The notes: generated from the sequence alone by a model not told the origin. A stretch of DNA of 24,503 bases from Holophagales bacterium UBA2201 (GCA_002327305.1 DCUZ01000060.1:1-24503), one strand, 5' to 3'; shown: positions 1 through 7,408, counted from the stretch's first letter. Made by a program: numbers and translations.

Positions 1-164
1 TCCCGCCTTCCCGCCTTCCCGCCTTTCCCCTTCCCGCCTTTCGCCTTCCCGCCTTCCCGCCTTCCCGCCTTTCGCCTTCCCGCCTTCCCGCCTTCAGCCT
101 TCCCGCCTTCCCGCCTTTCGCCTTCCCGCCTTCCCGCCTTCCCGCCTTCCCGCCTTCAGCCTTC
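1..164. repeat. degenerate 8-bp tandem array
   Basis: The stretch is almost wholly built from the octamer CCCGCCTT on the plus strand (GGCGGGAA read on the minus strand). Slightly altered units such as TTTCGCCTT and TTCAGCCTT are interspersed. On the minus strand, which is the sense strand of the neighbouring gene, GGG tracts recur every 8 bases with short loops, a canonical G-quadruplex pattern. The array begins 3 bases after the TAA stop of the Omp85-like gene and runs off the left edge, so its full length is unknown. The reading frames through it (Gly/Arg/Lys-rich) are repeat artefacts. Function is unknown. Confidence 0.9.
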
Positions 165-1772
165 TTAATACCCATCCGTGAAATGCCCCCAGGGGCTGAA
201 GGCGAACCAGTCGCCCGAGGCAAAGGTGATCTGCCAGCCCTGTTCTTCCCCGGAGACGGCGTAGCCGAAATCCAGGCGGGCGACGCGGCCCACCTTGGAG
301 CGGAGGTTCTCGAACCGCAACCCCACGCCGGCGGAGTGGAGCCACTTCGCTTGGGCGAAGTGGACGCCCCAGCCCCAAACCTGCCCGCCGTCGTAGAAGG
401 CGGCCACCCCGAGGTTCCCCAGGGAGAGGACATTCTCGAACAGCATCATCTTCTCCTGCAGGGTGGCCCGCAGGCGGCGGCTTCCGGCCTCGGCGCGGTA
501 ATCGTAGCCGCGCTGGCCGTCCTCGGCCCCCAGGTAGACCACGCCCAGCAGGTCGGGGGCGTCGTACCCGTCCAGGGAGAGCGCCAGGACCAGGTTGGAC
601 CGGTCGGAGGTGCGGAGGAACAGGTTGGAGTCCAGGAAGAACTCGTTGTTGCGCCACCCCTGGTCGATGCGGTTGAGCGATCCTCCCAGCCGGCGCTGCC
701 ACAGCCAGGGTCCCTTCGCCGCCGCGTCCTGGTAAAGGCACGAAAGCAGGGTGGCCGGGTCGCCCCCCAGCAGTTCGAGGGAGCGTCCCGCCTCGACCCG
801 CAGAAGCGGCCCCAGGAGGATGTCCTCGTCCGAAGTCCAGCCGAAGATCCCCTTGGTTTTGAGGTAGCGGATTCGGAGGAATTCGGCCCGGGCCCACAGG
901 ACGGTCAACTCCACCGGCTCCGAAGGGGTGAACGGGTGGCCCGGCTCCAGCGTCTCGAGGTTCTCGAATTCCTGGTTTTCCCAGGTGAATCCCCCCGTCA
1001 GGCGCAGGAGGCGGTCGCCGCGCTCCCAGACCTTCTCGCCGTACGAGAACCGCCGGATCTTGTGGGCGTTGACGAACCGGAGGGCCCGTTCCCCCTCCCA
1101 ATACAGGGTTTCCCCCATTTCATCCTGCCGGATGAGCCCCTCGAAGGCGATGGGAACGGTGAAGGCGTCGAAGGGCTGGCGCAGGCGGAGGACGAAGCCG
1201 TTCCCCTCGTCGGTGTCCCACATGCCGGCCTCGGCGTCCCAGGAACGGCCGAGGAACTGGGGATCTTTGTAATCGACGAGAAACTTCCGGGTGTCCACAT
1301 CCTTTTCGTAGGAGAGGCGCACCTCGGTGCCCCAGCCCAGAAAATTGCTCTCTTCCAGGTCGATGCTGTAGGTGAGCTCGCCGCCGTAGGTGGCGAAGTC
1401 GATGCCCGGCTTGGTGGTCCAGGAGTCGCGGGTGAAAACCTCCACCGCGCAGGTGCCGTCGGGGAGGGGGACCGCGGTGATCTCGATGGGGTTCATGAGG
1501 CCCGTGGCGCGCAGTTTCCGCTCCGATTCCTGGAGGACCACCGGGTCGCAGGGGTCGCCCTCCCTGAACAGCAACTCGCGCCGGATGAAGGCCTCCTGGG
1601 TGATGAAATGGAGGGAGTTCGCGAGGCGGTAGGGCCAGGAGGACTCGGCCGGGATGGAGGGGTCGAAGATGTTGGAGCGGCGCAGCGTGATGCTGGAGAT
1701 GGCCGGTTCCGCGGCGGGGGAAGCGGCCGAGAGCAGGAGGACAAGGCCCGCCAGGGCCGCCACCCGCCTCAC
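165..1772 (-). CDS. Omp85/BamA-like outer-membrane barrel with POTRA
   Basis: This encodes about 535 residues. An N-terminal signal peptide (RRVAALAGLVLLLSAASPA) is followed by a POTRA-like segment at roughly residues 30-115, with the typical IRRELLFREGDP and ESERKLRATGL patterns. The rest alternates hydrophobic and polar residues, as in a beta barrel of the Omp85 surface-antigen superfamily, and ends in an aromatic residue (Tyr). Omp85 proteins sit in the outer membrane and insert or export proteins. With a single visible POTRA and ~420 barrel residues, this is an accessory member rather than the main BamA. The chosen GTG overlaps the tdh stop as GTGA. It supplies the Arg-Arg n-region that a later GTG would remove, although that later GTG is better spaced from a GGAG. 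It is third in the thrS-tdh operon. The substrate cannot be told from the sequence. Confidence 0.8.
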   Translation of the reverse strand: MRRVAALAGLVLLLSAASPAAEPAISSITLRRSNIFDPSIPAESSWPYRLANSLHFITQEAFIRRELLFREGDPCDPVVLQESERKLRATGLMNPIEITAVPLPDGTCAVEVFTRDSWTTKPGIDFATYGGELTYSIDLEESNFLGWGTEVRLSYEKDVDTRKFLVDYKDPQFLGRSWDAEAGMWDTDEGNGFVLRLRQPFDAFTVPIAFEGLIRQDEMGETLYWEGERALRFVNAHKIRRFSYGEKVWERGDRLLRLTGGFTWENQEFENLETLEPGHPFTPSEPVELTVLWARAEFLRIRYLKTKGIFGWTSDEDILLGPLLRVEAGRSLELLGGDPATLLSCLYQDAAAKGPWLWQRRLGGSLNRIDQGWRNNEFFLDSNLFLRTSDRSNLVLALSLDGYDAPDLLGVVYLGAEDGQRGYDYRAEAGSRRLRATLQEKMMLFENVLSLGNLGVAAFYDGGQVWGWGVHFAQAKWLHSAGVGLRFENLRSKVGRVARLDFGYAVSGEEQGWQITFASGDWFAFSPWGHFTDGY

Positions 1773-2857
1773 TCCAGGGTGAAGACCACCTTCAGCGCGT
1801 CGTGGGCGTTGAACCGCTCCATCCCCTCGATGAACCGGTCCAGGCCGGGGTAGACGGCGTTGGGGATGTGGCCGACGTCCAGGCCGCCCTGAAGGTAGGA
1901 GAGCATCGGGTACCAGGTCCCGTACATGCGGCGCCCGATGATGGCGTGGAGGGAAACCCCCTTGAAGATGATGTCGTGGGCATAATCGTGGAAGGTGAGG
2001 GCGTCGCGGCCGGGGATGCCGAGCAGGGCGAACTCGCCCCCCCGTTTGATGGTCCGCGCGGCCACGTTGATGGCGGTCTCGGCCCCCGAGATCTCCAGCA
2101 CCGTGTCCACCCCCTCGGGACAGACGGCCCGCACCGCCTCCACCTGCTCCTCGAACCCCTTCCCGCTCACGTCCACCGCCTTGACCCTGTGTCCGATCCC
2201 TTTGGCCCGGATCCACTGCTCGGCCATTGCGATCCCCTTGGGGCTGATCTCGGTGATGACGACGGTGCGGGCGCCCAGGTAATCGGCCAGGGCCGCGCAC
2301 ATGGCGCCGATGGGGCCGTAGCCGAGGACCAGGACATCCATGCCGGCGATCTGCACCGGCTGGCAGGTGTGCACCGCGTTGCCGAGGGCGTCGAGGAACG
2401 ATCCGATGGCCGGGGGCAGCGAGGCGTCCAATCGGATGAGGTTGGACACCGGGACCCGGACGTATTCGGCGAAACAGCCGTCGTCGTGGATCCCCAGGAT
2501 GACGGTGTTGGCGCAGATGTGGCCGCGGCCGGTCCGGCACTGGTAGCAGGCGCCGCACACTACGTGCATCTCGGCCGAGACATAGTCGCCCTCGCTCAAG
2601 GAGGCCGTTTCGGCGCCGGGGCCAAGGGCCGCGATGTGGCCGCAGAACTCGTGGCCGTAGATGCGCGGCGGCCGGACCGCCTTGGCCATGGAGGGGTCCC
2701 AGTTGTAGATGTGGCGGTCGGTGCCGCAGATGGAGGTGGCCGCCACCTTCACCAGCGCCTCGCCCGCCCTCGGTTCGGGGACCGGGGCCTCCCGCAATTC
2801 GGTGAATGCCTTTCCCCCGCCCGAGCCCGTCTTGAACACCGCCTTCATCGTCTTCAT
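1769..2857 (-). CDS. tdh: L-threonine 3-dehydrogenase-like zinc alcohol dehydrogenase
   Basis: This is a medium-chain zinc dehydrogenase of 362 residues, the normal length of Tdh, which oxidises L-threonine with NAD+ to 2-amino-3-ketobutyrate in the cytoplasm. Catalytic zinc residues are visible at Cys44 and in GHE at 68-70. The structural-zinc cysteines are at 101, 104, 107 and 115. Tdh-like hallmarks include CGTDRHIYNWD, NAVHT and VLGYGPIGA in the nucleotide-binding fold. The ATG lies 4 bases after the thrS stop, and a GGAG inside the end of thrS serves as ribosome site. The usual partner kbl (2-amino-3-ketobutyrate CoA ligase) is not in the window. A related sorbitol or butanediol dehydrogenase is possible, but the CGTDRHIYNWD and NAVHT motifs favour threonine, as does adjacency to thrS. 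Confidence 0.82.
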   Translation of the reverse strand: MKTMKAVFKTGSGGGKAFTELREAPVPEPRAGEALVKVAATSICGTDRHIYNWDPSMAKAVRPPRIYGHEFCGHIAALGPGAETASLSEGDYVSAEMHVVCGACYQCRTGRGHICANTVILGIHDDGCFAEYVRVPVSNLIRLDASLPPAIGSFLDALGNAVHTCQPVQIAGMDVLVLGYGPIGAMCAALADYLGARTVVITEISPKGIAMAEQWIRAKGIGHRVKAVDVSGKGFEEQVEAVRAVCPEGVDTVLEISGAETAINVAARTIKRGGEFALLGIPGRDALTFHDYAHDIIFKGVSLHAIIGRRMYGTWYPMLSYLQGGLDVGHIPNAVYPGLDRFIEGMERFNAHDALKVVFTLE

Positions 2858-2861
2858 CGCA

Positions 2862-4775
2862 TCACTCCATGAGTGGATTCACGCTGCGCGTCTCTCTCTC
2901 CCTGAGCAGGGTCTCGACGACCGCATCGAGGGGGCGGGCGCCGAGATCGGCCCCGTCGCGCCGGCGCACCGCCACGGTCCCGGCCTCCTGCTCCTTGGCC
3001 CCCACCACCAGGATATAGTTGGTCTTCAACTGGGTGGCCTCGCGGATCTTCTTCCCCAGCGACTCGTCGCGCGTGTCCACCACGGTCCGCAGGCCCGCCG
3101 CTTTCAGCCGGCCGCCCACGGTGCGGGCGTAGGCGCCGAACTTCTCCTCGGAAACCGGGACCACGGCGACCTGGCGCGGATTGAGCCACAGCGGGAACGC
3201 CCCGCCGCAGTTTTCGGTCAGGATGGCCAGGAACCGCTCCATGGAACCCAGGATGGCCCGGTGGATCATCACGGGCCGTTTCATCTGCCCGTCGGCGGCC
3301 ATGTACTCGATGTCGAACCGTTCGGGCATGGAGAAGTCCACCTGGACGGTGCCGCACTGCCAGTCGCGCTTGAGGGAATCCTTGATGTTGAACTCGATCT
3401 TGGGTCCGTAGAAGGCCCCCTCCCCGGGCTTGATCTTGAACGCCATGCCCTGTTCGGTGAGCGCCTCCGCCAGGGCGGCCTCCGCCTTGGCCCAGAGCTC
3501 GGGGCTTCCCATGGCCTTCTCGGGACGGGTGGCGACGGCCGCCTTGAACTCGGTGAAGCCGAAGTCCCGGTACATGTCGAAGACGAGCTGGTTGACCTCC
3601 TTGATCCCCTCCTTGACATGGTCCAGTTCGCAGAACAGGTGGGCGTCGTCCTGGGTGAAGGCCCGCACCCGCAGGAGGCCGTTCAGCACCCCCGACTTCT
3701 CGTGCCGGTGGACCAGTCCCAGCTCGAAGAACCGCAGGGGCATCTCGCGGTAGGAGTGGAGGTCCTCCTTGTAGATCAGGAGGTGGCCGGGGCAGTTCAT
3801 GGGTTTGACGGCGTTCATCTTCTCGTCGATGGCGGTGAAGTACATGTTCTCGTGGAAGTGGTCCCAGTGGCCGGAACGGTGCCAGAGGTCCTCGTTGAGG
3901 ATGATGGGGCCCTTCACCTGCTGGTAGCCGCGGTCGAAATGCATCCGCTTCACGTGGTCCACCACCGTGTCGTAGAGGACCATGCCGTGGGGAAGGAAGA
4001 AGGGGAAGCCCGGCCCCTCCTCGTGGAAGGACCAGAGTTTCAACTGCTGGCCCACCTTCTTGTGGTCCCGCTTGGCGGCCTCCTCGAGGAAGCGGAGGTG
4101 GTCCTTGAGGGCGTCGGCCGTGAGAAAGGCGGTGCCGTAGATGCGCTGGAGCATGTCGCGCTTTTCGTCCCCGCGCCAATAGGCGCCCGCCACCTTCATC
4201 AACTTGAAGTGCCGGATGGACTTCGTGGAGGGGAGATGGGGCCCCCGGCACCAGTCGGTGAATTCCCCCTGCGTGTAGAAGGAGAGGGGCTCGTCGCCGA
4301 CCTCCTCCAGCAGTTCCAATTTGTATTTCGCCCCCTGCCCCTCCATGATGGCGCGCGCCCCGGCCTTGTCGGTCACCTTGCGGCGGATGGGGAGGTTCTC
4401 CTTCACGATGCGCTGCATCTCGGCTTCGATCTTGACGAAATCCTCGGGGGTGAACTTGTGCTCCAGGGCGAAGTCGTAGTAGAAACCGTCCTCGATGGTG
4501 GGGCCGATGGCGAACTCGACGTTCTTGTAAAGGCGCGCCACGGCCTGGGCCATGAGATGGGCGGCCGAGTGGCGCAGGACTTCCAGGGCGGCGGGGTGGT
4601 CCGCCGTCACGGGCTCCACGGCGCAGTCCGCCGTCAGCGGGGTGTAGGCGTCCCGGAGACGGCCGTCGACGAGGACGGCCATCAGCCCCTCGGTTTTCAC
4701 CGCCTCGTCCGCCGGGGTGCCGGCGGGGCAGCGGACCTCGGAGCCGTCCGGGAGCCGGATGGCGATCTCCGGCAT
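2862..4775 (-). CDS. thrS: threonyl-tRNA synthetase
   Basis: Full-length class II ThrRS of 637 residues, which charges tRNA-Thr. The N-terminal TGS domain occupies about residues 1-60. The editing domain carries its complete zinc-like set, His69-x3-His73 and Cys176-x3-His180, so Ser-tRNA(Thr) clearance should be intact. The catalytic core shows MNCPGH, motif 2 around GLLRVRAFTQDDAHLFC, and motif 3 MIHRAILGSMERF, which provide the Cys/His/His active-site zinc. The C-terminal anticodon-binding domain starts near VAVVPVSEEKFG. The ATG has an excellent AAGGAGG 7 bases upstream. It is the first gene of an operon with tdh and the Omp85-like gene. No clear T-box-like leader fits in the short upstream region. 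Confidence 0.98.
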   Translation of the reverse strand: MPEIAIRLPDGSEVRCPAGTPADEAVKTEGLMAVLVDGRLRDAYTPLTADCAVEPVTADHPAALEVLRHSAAHLMAQAVARLYKNVEFAIGPTIEDGFYYDFALEHKFTPEDFVKIEAEMQRIVKENLPIRRKVTDKAGARAIMEGQGAKYKLELLEEVGDEPLSFYTQGEFTDWCRGPHLPSTKSIRHFKLMKVAGAYWRGDEKRDMLQRIYGTAFLTADALKDHLRFLEEAAKRDHKKVGQQLKLWSFHEEGPGFPFFLPHGMVLYDTVVDHVKRMHFDRGYQQVKGPIILNEDLWHRSGHWDHFHENMYFTAIDEKMNAVKPMNCPGHLLIYKEDLHSYREMPLRFFELGLVHRHEKSGVLNGLLRVRAFTQDDAHLFCELDHVKEGIKEVNQLVFDMYRDFGFTEFKAAVATRPEKAMGSPELWAKAEAALAEALTEQGMAFKIKPGEGAFYGPKIEFNIKDSLKRDWQCGTVQVDFSMPERFDIEYMAADGQMKRPVMIHRAILGSMERFLAILTENCGGAFPLWLNPRQVAVVPVSEEKFGAYARTVGGRLKAAGLRTVVDTRDESLGKKIREATQLKTNYILVVGAKEQEAGTVAVRRRDGADLGARPLDAVVETLLRERETRSVNPLME

Positions 4776-4809
4776 GCGAAACCTCCTTCAGGGTCTGAAA
4801 ACGCCCTTT

Positions 4810-4837
4810 AGCATACCCCATTTCTTGACTTTTTCAA
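4810..4837 (-). promoter_or_regulatory. candidate sigma70 promoter of thrS operon
   Basis: On the minus strand, TTGAAA (4837-4832) is followed after 16 bases by TATGCT (4815-4810). That gives a predicted start near 4803 and a leader of about 28 nt that contains the AAGGAGG site. The -35 matches the consensus well; the -10 matches 4 of 6. It lies back to back with the promoter of the divergent gene, one base separating the two -35 boxes. Confidence 0.55.
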
Positions 4838-4853
4838 ACGGGAATTGTATAGT
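4825..4853 (+). promoter_or_regulatory. strong sigma70 promoter, probably leaderless transcript
   Basis: TTGACT (4825-4830), a 17-base spacer and TATAGT (4848-4853) form a near-consensus promoter. With standard geometry the first transcribed base is 4860, one base before the ATG at 4861. There is no room for a Shine-Dalgarno site in the message, so translation would start leaderless. Confidence 0.75.
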
Positions 4854-4860
4854 CGGGGCT

Positions 4861-6588
4861 ATGGAAGAGATCCGAAAGATCCTCGAAACCCTTAAGAACC
4901 AGATGGACGAGGCATCGGAGGAGTATTCCGCTTCGTTGGAGACCTCGCTGGCCTCCCTCAAGTCGGCCCTCCACAACGTGCCCAAACCCCCCCCGCCCCG
5001 CTTCGATCTGGAAAAGGCCGTTTCCATGCTGTCCCGCGCCACCGCCTCCGGGGCGGCCCCGGCCGTGATTTCGACCGCGGGGCCGGACCTGGCGTCCCTG
5101 CGGGGCGCCCTGCGCCGCGTGGACGGGGGAAAGACCCAGGTGGAGATCCTGGACCTTTACCTGGAGGAGGCGTCCAAATACTCCAGCCGCGTGGCCCTCT
5201 TCATCTTCAAGGGGGAACAGGCCATGGGGTGGAAGGGGATGGGGTTCAGCCGTCTGGGAGGGGACGACACGAAGGTCAAGTCGGTGGTCCTTCCCCTCAG
5301 CGAGGGCAACCCTCTCCACCAGGTCTTCCAGACCAAGCGTTCCCTCCTCACCCAGCCCATGGGCGAGGACATTCTCGGACGCGGATTCGACGGCCCCCGG
5401 CCGGAGAAGGTCTTTTTGGTCCCCATGGTCATCCGGGACAAGGTTTCCGCGGCCCTTTACGCCGACGGAGTGAAAGGGGCCGGGGACCTCACCCCCGACG
5501 CCCTGGAGATCCTGACCTTCACCGCCTCCATGGCCATCAACCTCCTGGGCCAGCGGCAGATCCTGCCCTGTCCCACCCTCTCGGCTCCCGGCCCCATCAA
5601 GGTGGAAGGAGCCCGCCCCTCCCAGCCCCAGGCCGCGCCGGCGCCCGAACCGGTCCCCGTCCCCTCGCCGGCGGCCCCGGTGCCCCCCTCCGCCCCGGTT
5701 TCCGAGCGGACGCAGAAGATCGATGTCAGCGCCATGGCCGAGTTGGAGGCCCTCCGGAGGGAGGCCCTCAAGAAGCCCCACGCGGTTGAAGAAGCGCCCC
5801 CTCCCCCGGCGCCTTCGCCCAAGCCCCTCCCACCTCAATTGGAGGAGACCCGGGTCTCCGAACCGCCTCCGCCCAGCGGGGCGGAGGGTTCGGTCCCCGA
5901 ACCGGAACCAACCCCCGAACCGGGACCGGCCCCCGAACCCCAGTACGAACTGGAATACGCCGCCGAGCCGGAAATCACTCCGGAGCCGGCCGAGGCGGAG
6001 GGGTACGCCGTGCCGGAATCTCCGGCCGTTTCCGAGTGGGCCGCCCCCGAGCTGGAAATGGAGGGGCGCGCTTCCACCCCCGAACCCACCGTTCCCATGC
6101 CGGCGTTCCAGCCCAAGGTCCAGGCCCCGGCGGCCACCACCGTCCTCCCCGCGTTCGTCCCTGCACCCAAACCCGCCGCCGCCCCCGCGCCTCCCCCGCC
6201 CGCCCCCGCAGAGGCGGAAGACCTCTCCAAGCGTTCGGTCGAGGTGCGGCCCCCCTCGGGATTCAGGAAGGAGAAGCCCGGTTTCGGGTTCGACCAGGTC
6301 CAGGCCCAGCCCGGGATGAGCGTCGAAGAGGCCCGCAAGCACGACGAAGCCCGCCGGTTCGCCCGTCTGCTCGTTTCAGAGATCAAACTGTACAACGAGC
6401 CCAAGGTGGAAGAGGGGCGCAAGAACCGAAGCATCTATTCCCTCCTGAAGGAGGACATCGACCGGTCGAAGCAGATCTTCGAGGAGCGCATCGCCGCGGA
6501 GGTGCGGGCCAAGTCCGATTACTTCCGGCAGGCCCTGGTCAGCATCCTGGCCAATGGCGACGCCGCCTCCATGGGGGCCATGGAATAG
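4861..6588 (+). CDS. GAF-like/proline-rich protein with conserved helical C-terminal domain
   Basis: 575 residues. Residues 1-40 are predicted helical, probably coiled coil (MEEIRKILETLKNQMDEA). About 75-235 resembles a GAF-type sensory domain, with VLPLSEGNPLHQVFQTKRS, VFLVPMVIRDKVSAALYAD and a closing helix DALEILTFTASMAINLLGQ. Roughly 240-480 is a long disordered linker of Pro, Glu and Ala. The last ~95 residues form a charged helical module (ARRFARLLVSEIKLYNE, then DIDRSKQIFEERI). I associate this module with signalling-type proteins of Acidobacteriota and relatives, but I know no assigned function. No signal peptide is seen, so it is presumably cytoplasmic. An upstream in-frame extension is rejected because the promoter lies inside it. 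No ligand or partner can be named. Confidence 0.75.
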   Translation: MEEIRKILETLKNQMDEASEEYSASLETSLASLKSALHNVPKPPPPRFDLEKAVSMLSRATASGAAPAVISTAGPDLASLRGALRRVDGGKTQVEILDLYLEEASKYSSRVALFIFKGEQAMGWKGMGFSRLGGDDTKVKSVVLPLSEGNPLHQVFQTKRSLLTQPMGEDILGRGFDGPRPEKVFLVPMVIRDKVSAALYADGVKGAGDLTPDALEILTFTASMAINLLGQRQILPCPTLSAPGPIKVEGARPSQPQAAPAPEPVPVPSPAAPVPPSAPVSERTQKIDVSAMAELEALRREALKKPHAVEEAPPPPAPSPKPLPPQLEETRVSEPPPPSGAEGSVPEPEPTPEPGPAPEPQYELEYAAEPEITPEPAEAEGYAVPESPAVSEWAAPELEMEGRASTPEPTVPMPAFQPKVQAPAATTVLPAFVPAPKPAAAPAPPPPAPAEAEDLSKRSVEVRPPSGFRKEKPGFGFDQVQAQPGMSVEEARKHDEARRFARLLVSEIKLYNEPKVEEGRKNRSIYSLLKEDIDRSKQIFEERIAAEVRAKSDYFRQALVSILANGDAASMGAME

Positions 6589-6616
6589 GCCCCGCCGGAA
6601 ACTCCTGGAAACCCAC

Positions 6617-6643
6617 GGCCCCCTCATCCGAGGGGGCCTTTTT
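6617..6643 (+). terminator. rho-independent terminator
   Basis: The 8-bp stem GGCCCCCT/AGGGGGCC (6617-6624 with 6631-6638) has a 6-base loop and is followed by five T. It lies 28 bases after the stop of the GAF-like gene. The T run reads correctly only on the plus strand, and it overlaps the stop codon of the convergent gene at 6643. Confidence 0.92.
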
Positions 6644-7086
6644 CATGGGGTGGGCGCGGGCCCCGTCCCGGGCAAGGGGAAGTACCGTTTCAGGAGGGGG
6701 GCCACGACGGGGTATTCGAAATCGCGCCCCGAGAAGAGGGTGACGGCCGCCAGCGCCCCCGCGAGGAAGAAGGCCAGCACCCCGAGGAAGGTGAGGATGC
6801 TGACGATGATGGGGAGGAAGGCCGACAGGAGGGGCTGGCCGAAGGAGGGGAGGAAGGTGGCGAACAGCATGCTCCCGAAGATGGCGAAGAGGTAGAGCAC
6901 CACCATGAACATCAGGAACACCAGTTCCGCCAGCTGAACGACGATGGCCTGAAGGAAGTGGAACTGGATCCGGTCCCCCCGCCCCCGGCGGGAGAGAAAG
7001 AGGCCGAAGACGCCGACGAGCCCCATCAGGGGAAAGAAAACGCCGAGGTTGGCGAGGGCCGCGAGGGTGCGCTCTTCCTGGTCCAT
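6643..7086 (-). CDS. DUF4870/Tic20-like small membrane protein
   Basis: 147 residues, mostly hydrophobic. The N-terminal signature of the DUF4870 group is present (EERTLAALANLGVFFPLMG). A first membrane segment follows, then a basic loop SRRGRGDRIQFHFLQA with the conserved His/Gln before the next helix, then two further long hydrophobic stretches, giving three or four membrane helices in all. Function of the family is not established. I place the start at 7086 rather than at the ATG at 7101, because a perfect TATAAT box occupies 7098-7093 and the upstream ATG would lie in that box. The gene converges on the GAF-like gene and is divergent from the M28 peptidase. Confidence 0.78.
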   Translation of the reverse strand: MDQEERTLAALANLGVFFPLMGLVGVFGLFLSRRGRGDRIQFHFLQAIVVQLAELVFLMFMVVLYLFAIFGSMLFATFLPSFGQPLLSAFLPIIVSILTFLGVLAFFLAGALAAVTLFSGRDFEYPVVAPLLKRYFPLPGTGPAPTP

Positions 7087-7092
7087 GGCCGC

Positions 7093-7098
7093 ATTATA
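7093..7098 (-). promoter_or_regulatory. consensus -10 box, leaderless start for DUF4870-like gene
   Basis: A perfect TATAAT on the minus strand (7098-7093) is followed by exactly six bases and then the ATG at 7086. Standard spacing puts +1 on the A of that ATG. There is no convincing -35 hexamer 16-18 bases upstream (the position reads TATCGG), so start-site strength is uncertain. Confidence 0.6.
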
Positions 7099-7156
7099 CA
7101 ACAGGCCGGAGGCCGCCGATAGGCGGAAGTTGGAAGCCGGAAGATAGAAGCTGAGA

Positions 7157-7259
7157 GGGAGAGGGAGAGGGAGACGGGAGACGGGAGACGAGAGACGGGA
7201 GACGGGAGACGGGAGACGGGAGACGAGAGACGGGAGACGGGAGACGGGAGACGGGAGAC
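7157..7259 (+). repeat. heptamer GGGAGAC array with 35-bp superperiod
   Basis: Two GGGAGA hexamers (7157-7168) lead into 13 perfect-length heptamers (7169-7259). Eleven are GGGAGAC; units 4 and 9 are GAGAGAC, and the altered sequence right after unit 13 falls at the next position of the same 5-unit cycle. The array therefore has a second-order period of 35 bp. Each uninterrupted block has four or five GGG tracts with 3- or 4-base loops, a canonical G-quadruplex pattern on the plus strand. It sits in the spacer between divergent genes. Confidence 0.92.
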
Positions 7260-7290
7260 GAAGGAAGACACCGGGTTATTGGGGCATTTC

Positions 7291-7370
7291 GGAATCGGCA
7301 TCGGTTTCGCAATCGCAATCGGGAAACGCAGTCGGGAAACGATAACGATACCGATACCGATGCCGATACT
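7291..7370 (+). repeat. degenerate hexamer array (GNNATC-type)
   Basis: About 13 imperfect units such as GGAATC, GGCATC, GCAATC, GCAATC, GATACC, GATACC, GATGCC. Two 7-base GGGAAAC units are inserted. It ends 14 bases before the -10 box of the M28 peptidase gene, so it forms that promoter's -35 and upstream region. It is different in unit and composition from the heptamer array just upstream. Confidence 0.8.
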
Positions 7371-7384
7371 AAAGGCGTTGAATG

Positions 7385-7408
7385 TATAATGGCCTCCTGA
7401 TGAAGGAG
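7385..7408 (+). promoter_or_regulatory. -10 box and ribosome site for M28 peptidase
   Basis: TATAAT at 7385-7390 predicts a start near 7397. AAGGAG at 7403-7408 lies 6 bases before the ATG at 7415. This decides the start at 7415, giving a short ~18-nt leader, over ATGs at 7382 (overlaps the -10 box) and 7400. No good -35 is seen because the hexamer array fills that position. Confidence 0.65.

Noticed and set aside
165..2558. A 797-residue minus-strand open frame across the Omp85-like gene
   Set aside because: The part above 1772 is an out-of-frame reading of tdh, Arg/Pro/His-rich and without family signal. The signal peptide begins at the GTG at 1772.
2709..4811. A 700-residue plus-strand open frame opposite thrS
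   Set aside because: It is the antisense shadow of a GC-rich gene with unmistakable ThrRS motifs; no ribosome site or family signal.
7169..7259. CRISPR-like direct repeats
   Set aside because: Units are 7 bp without spacers; this is a simple tandem array and no cas genes are present.
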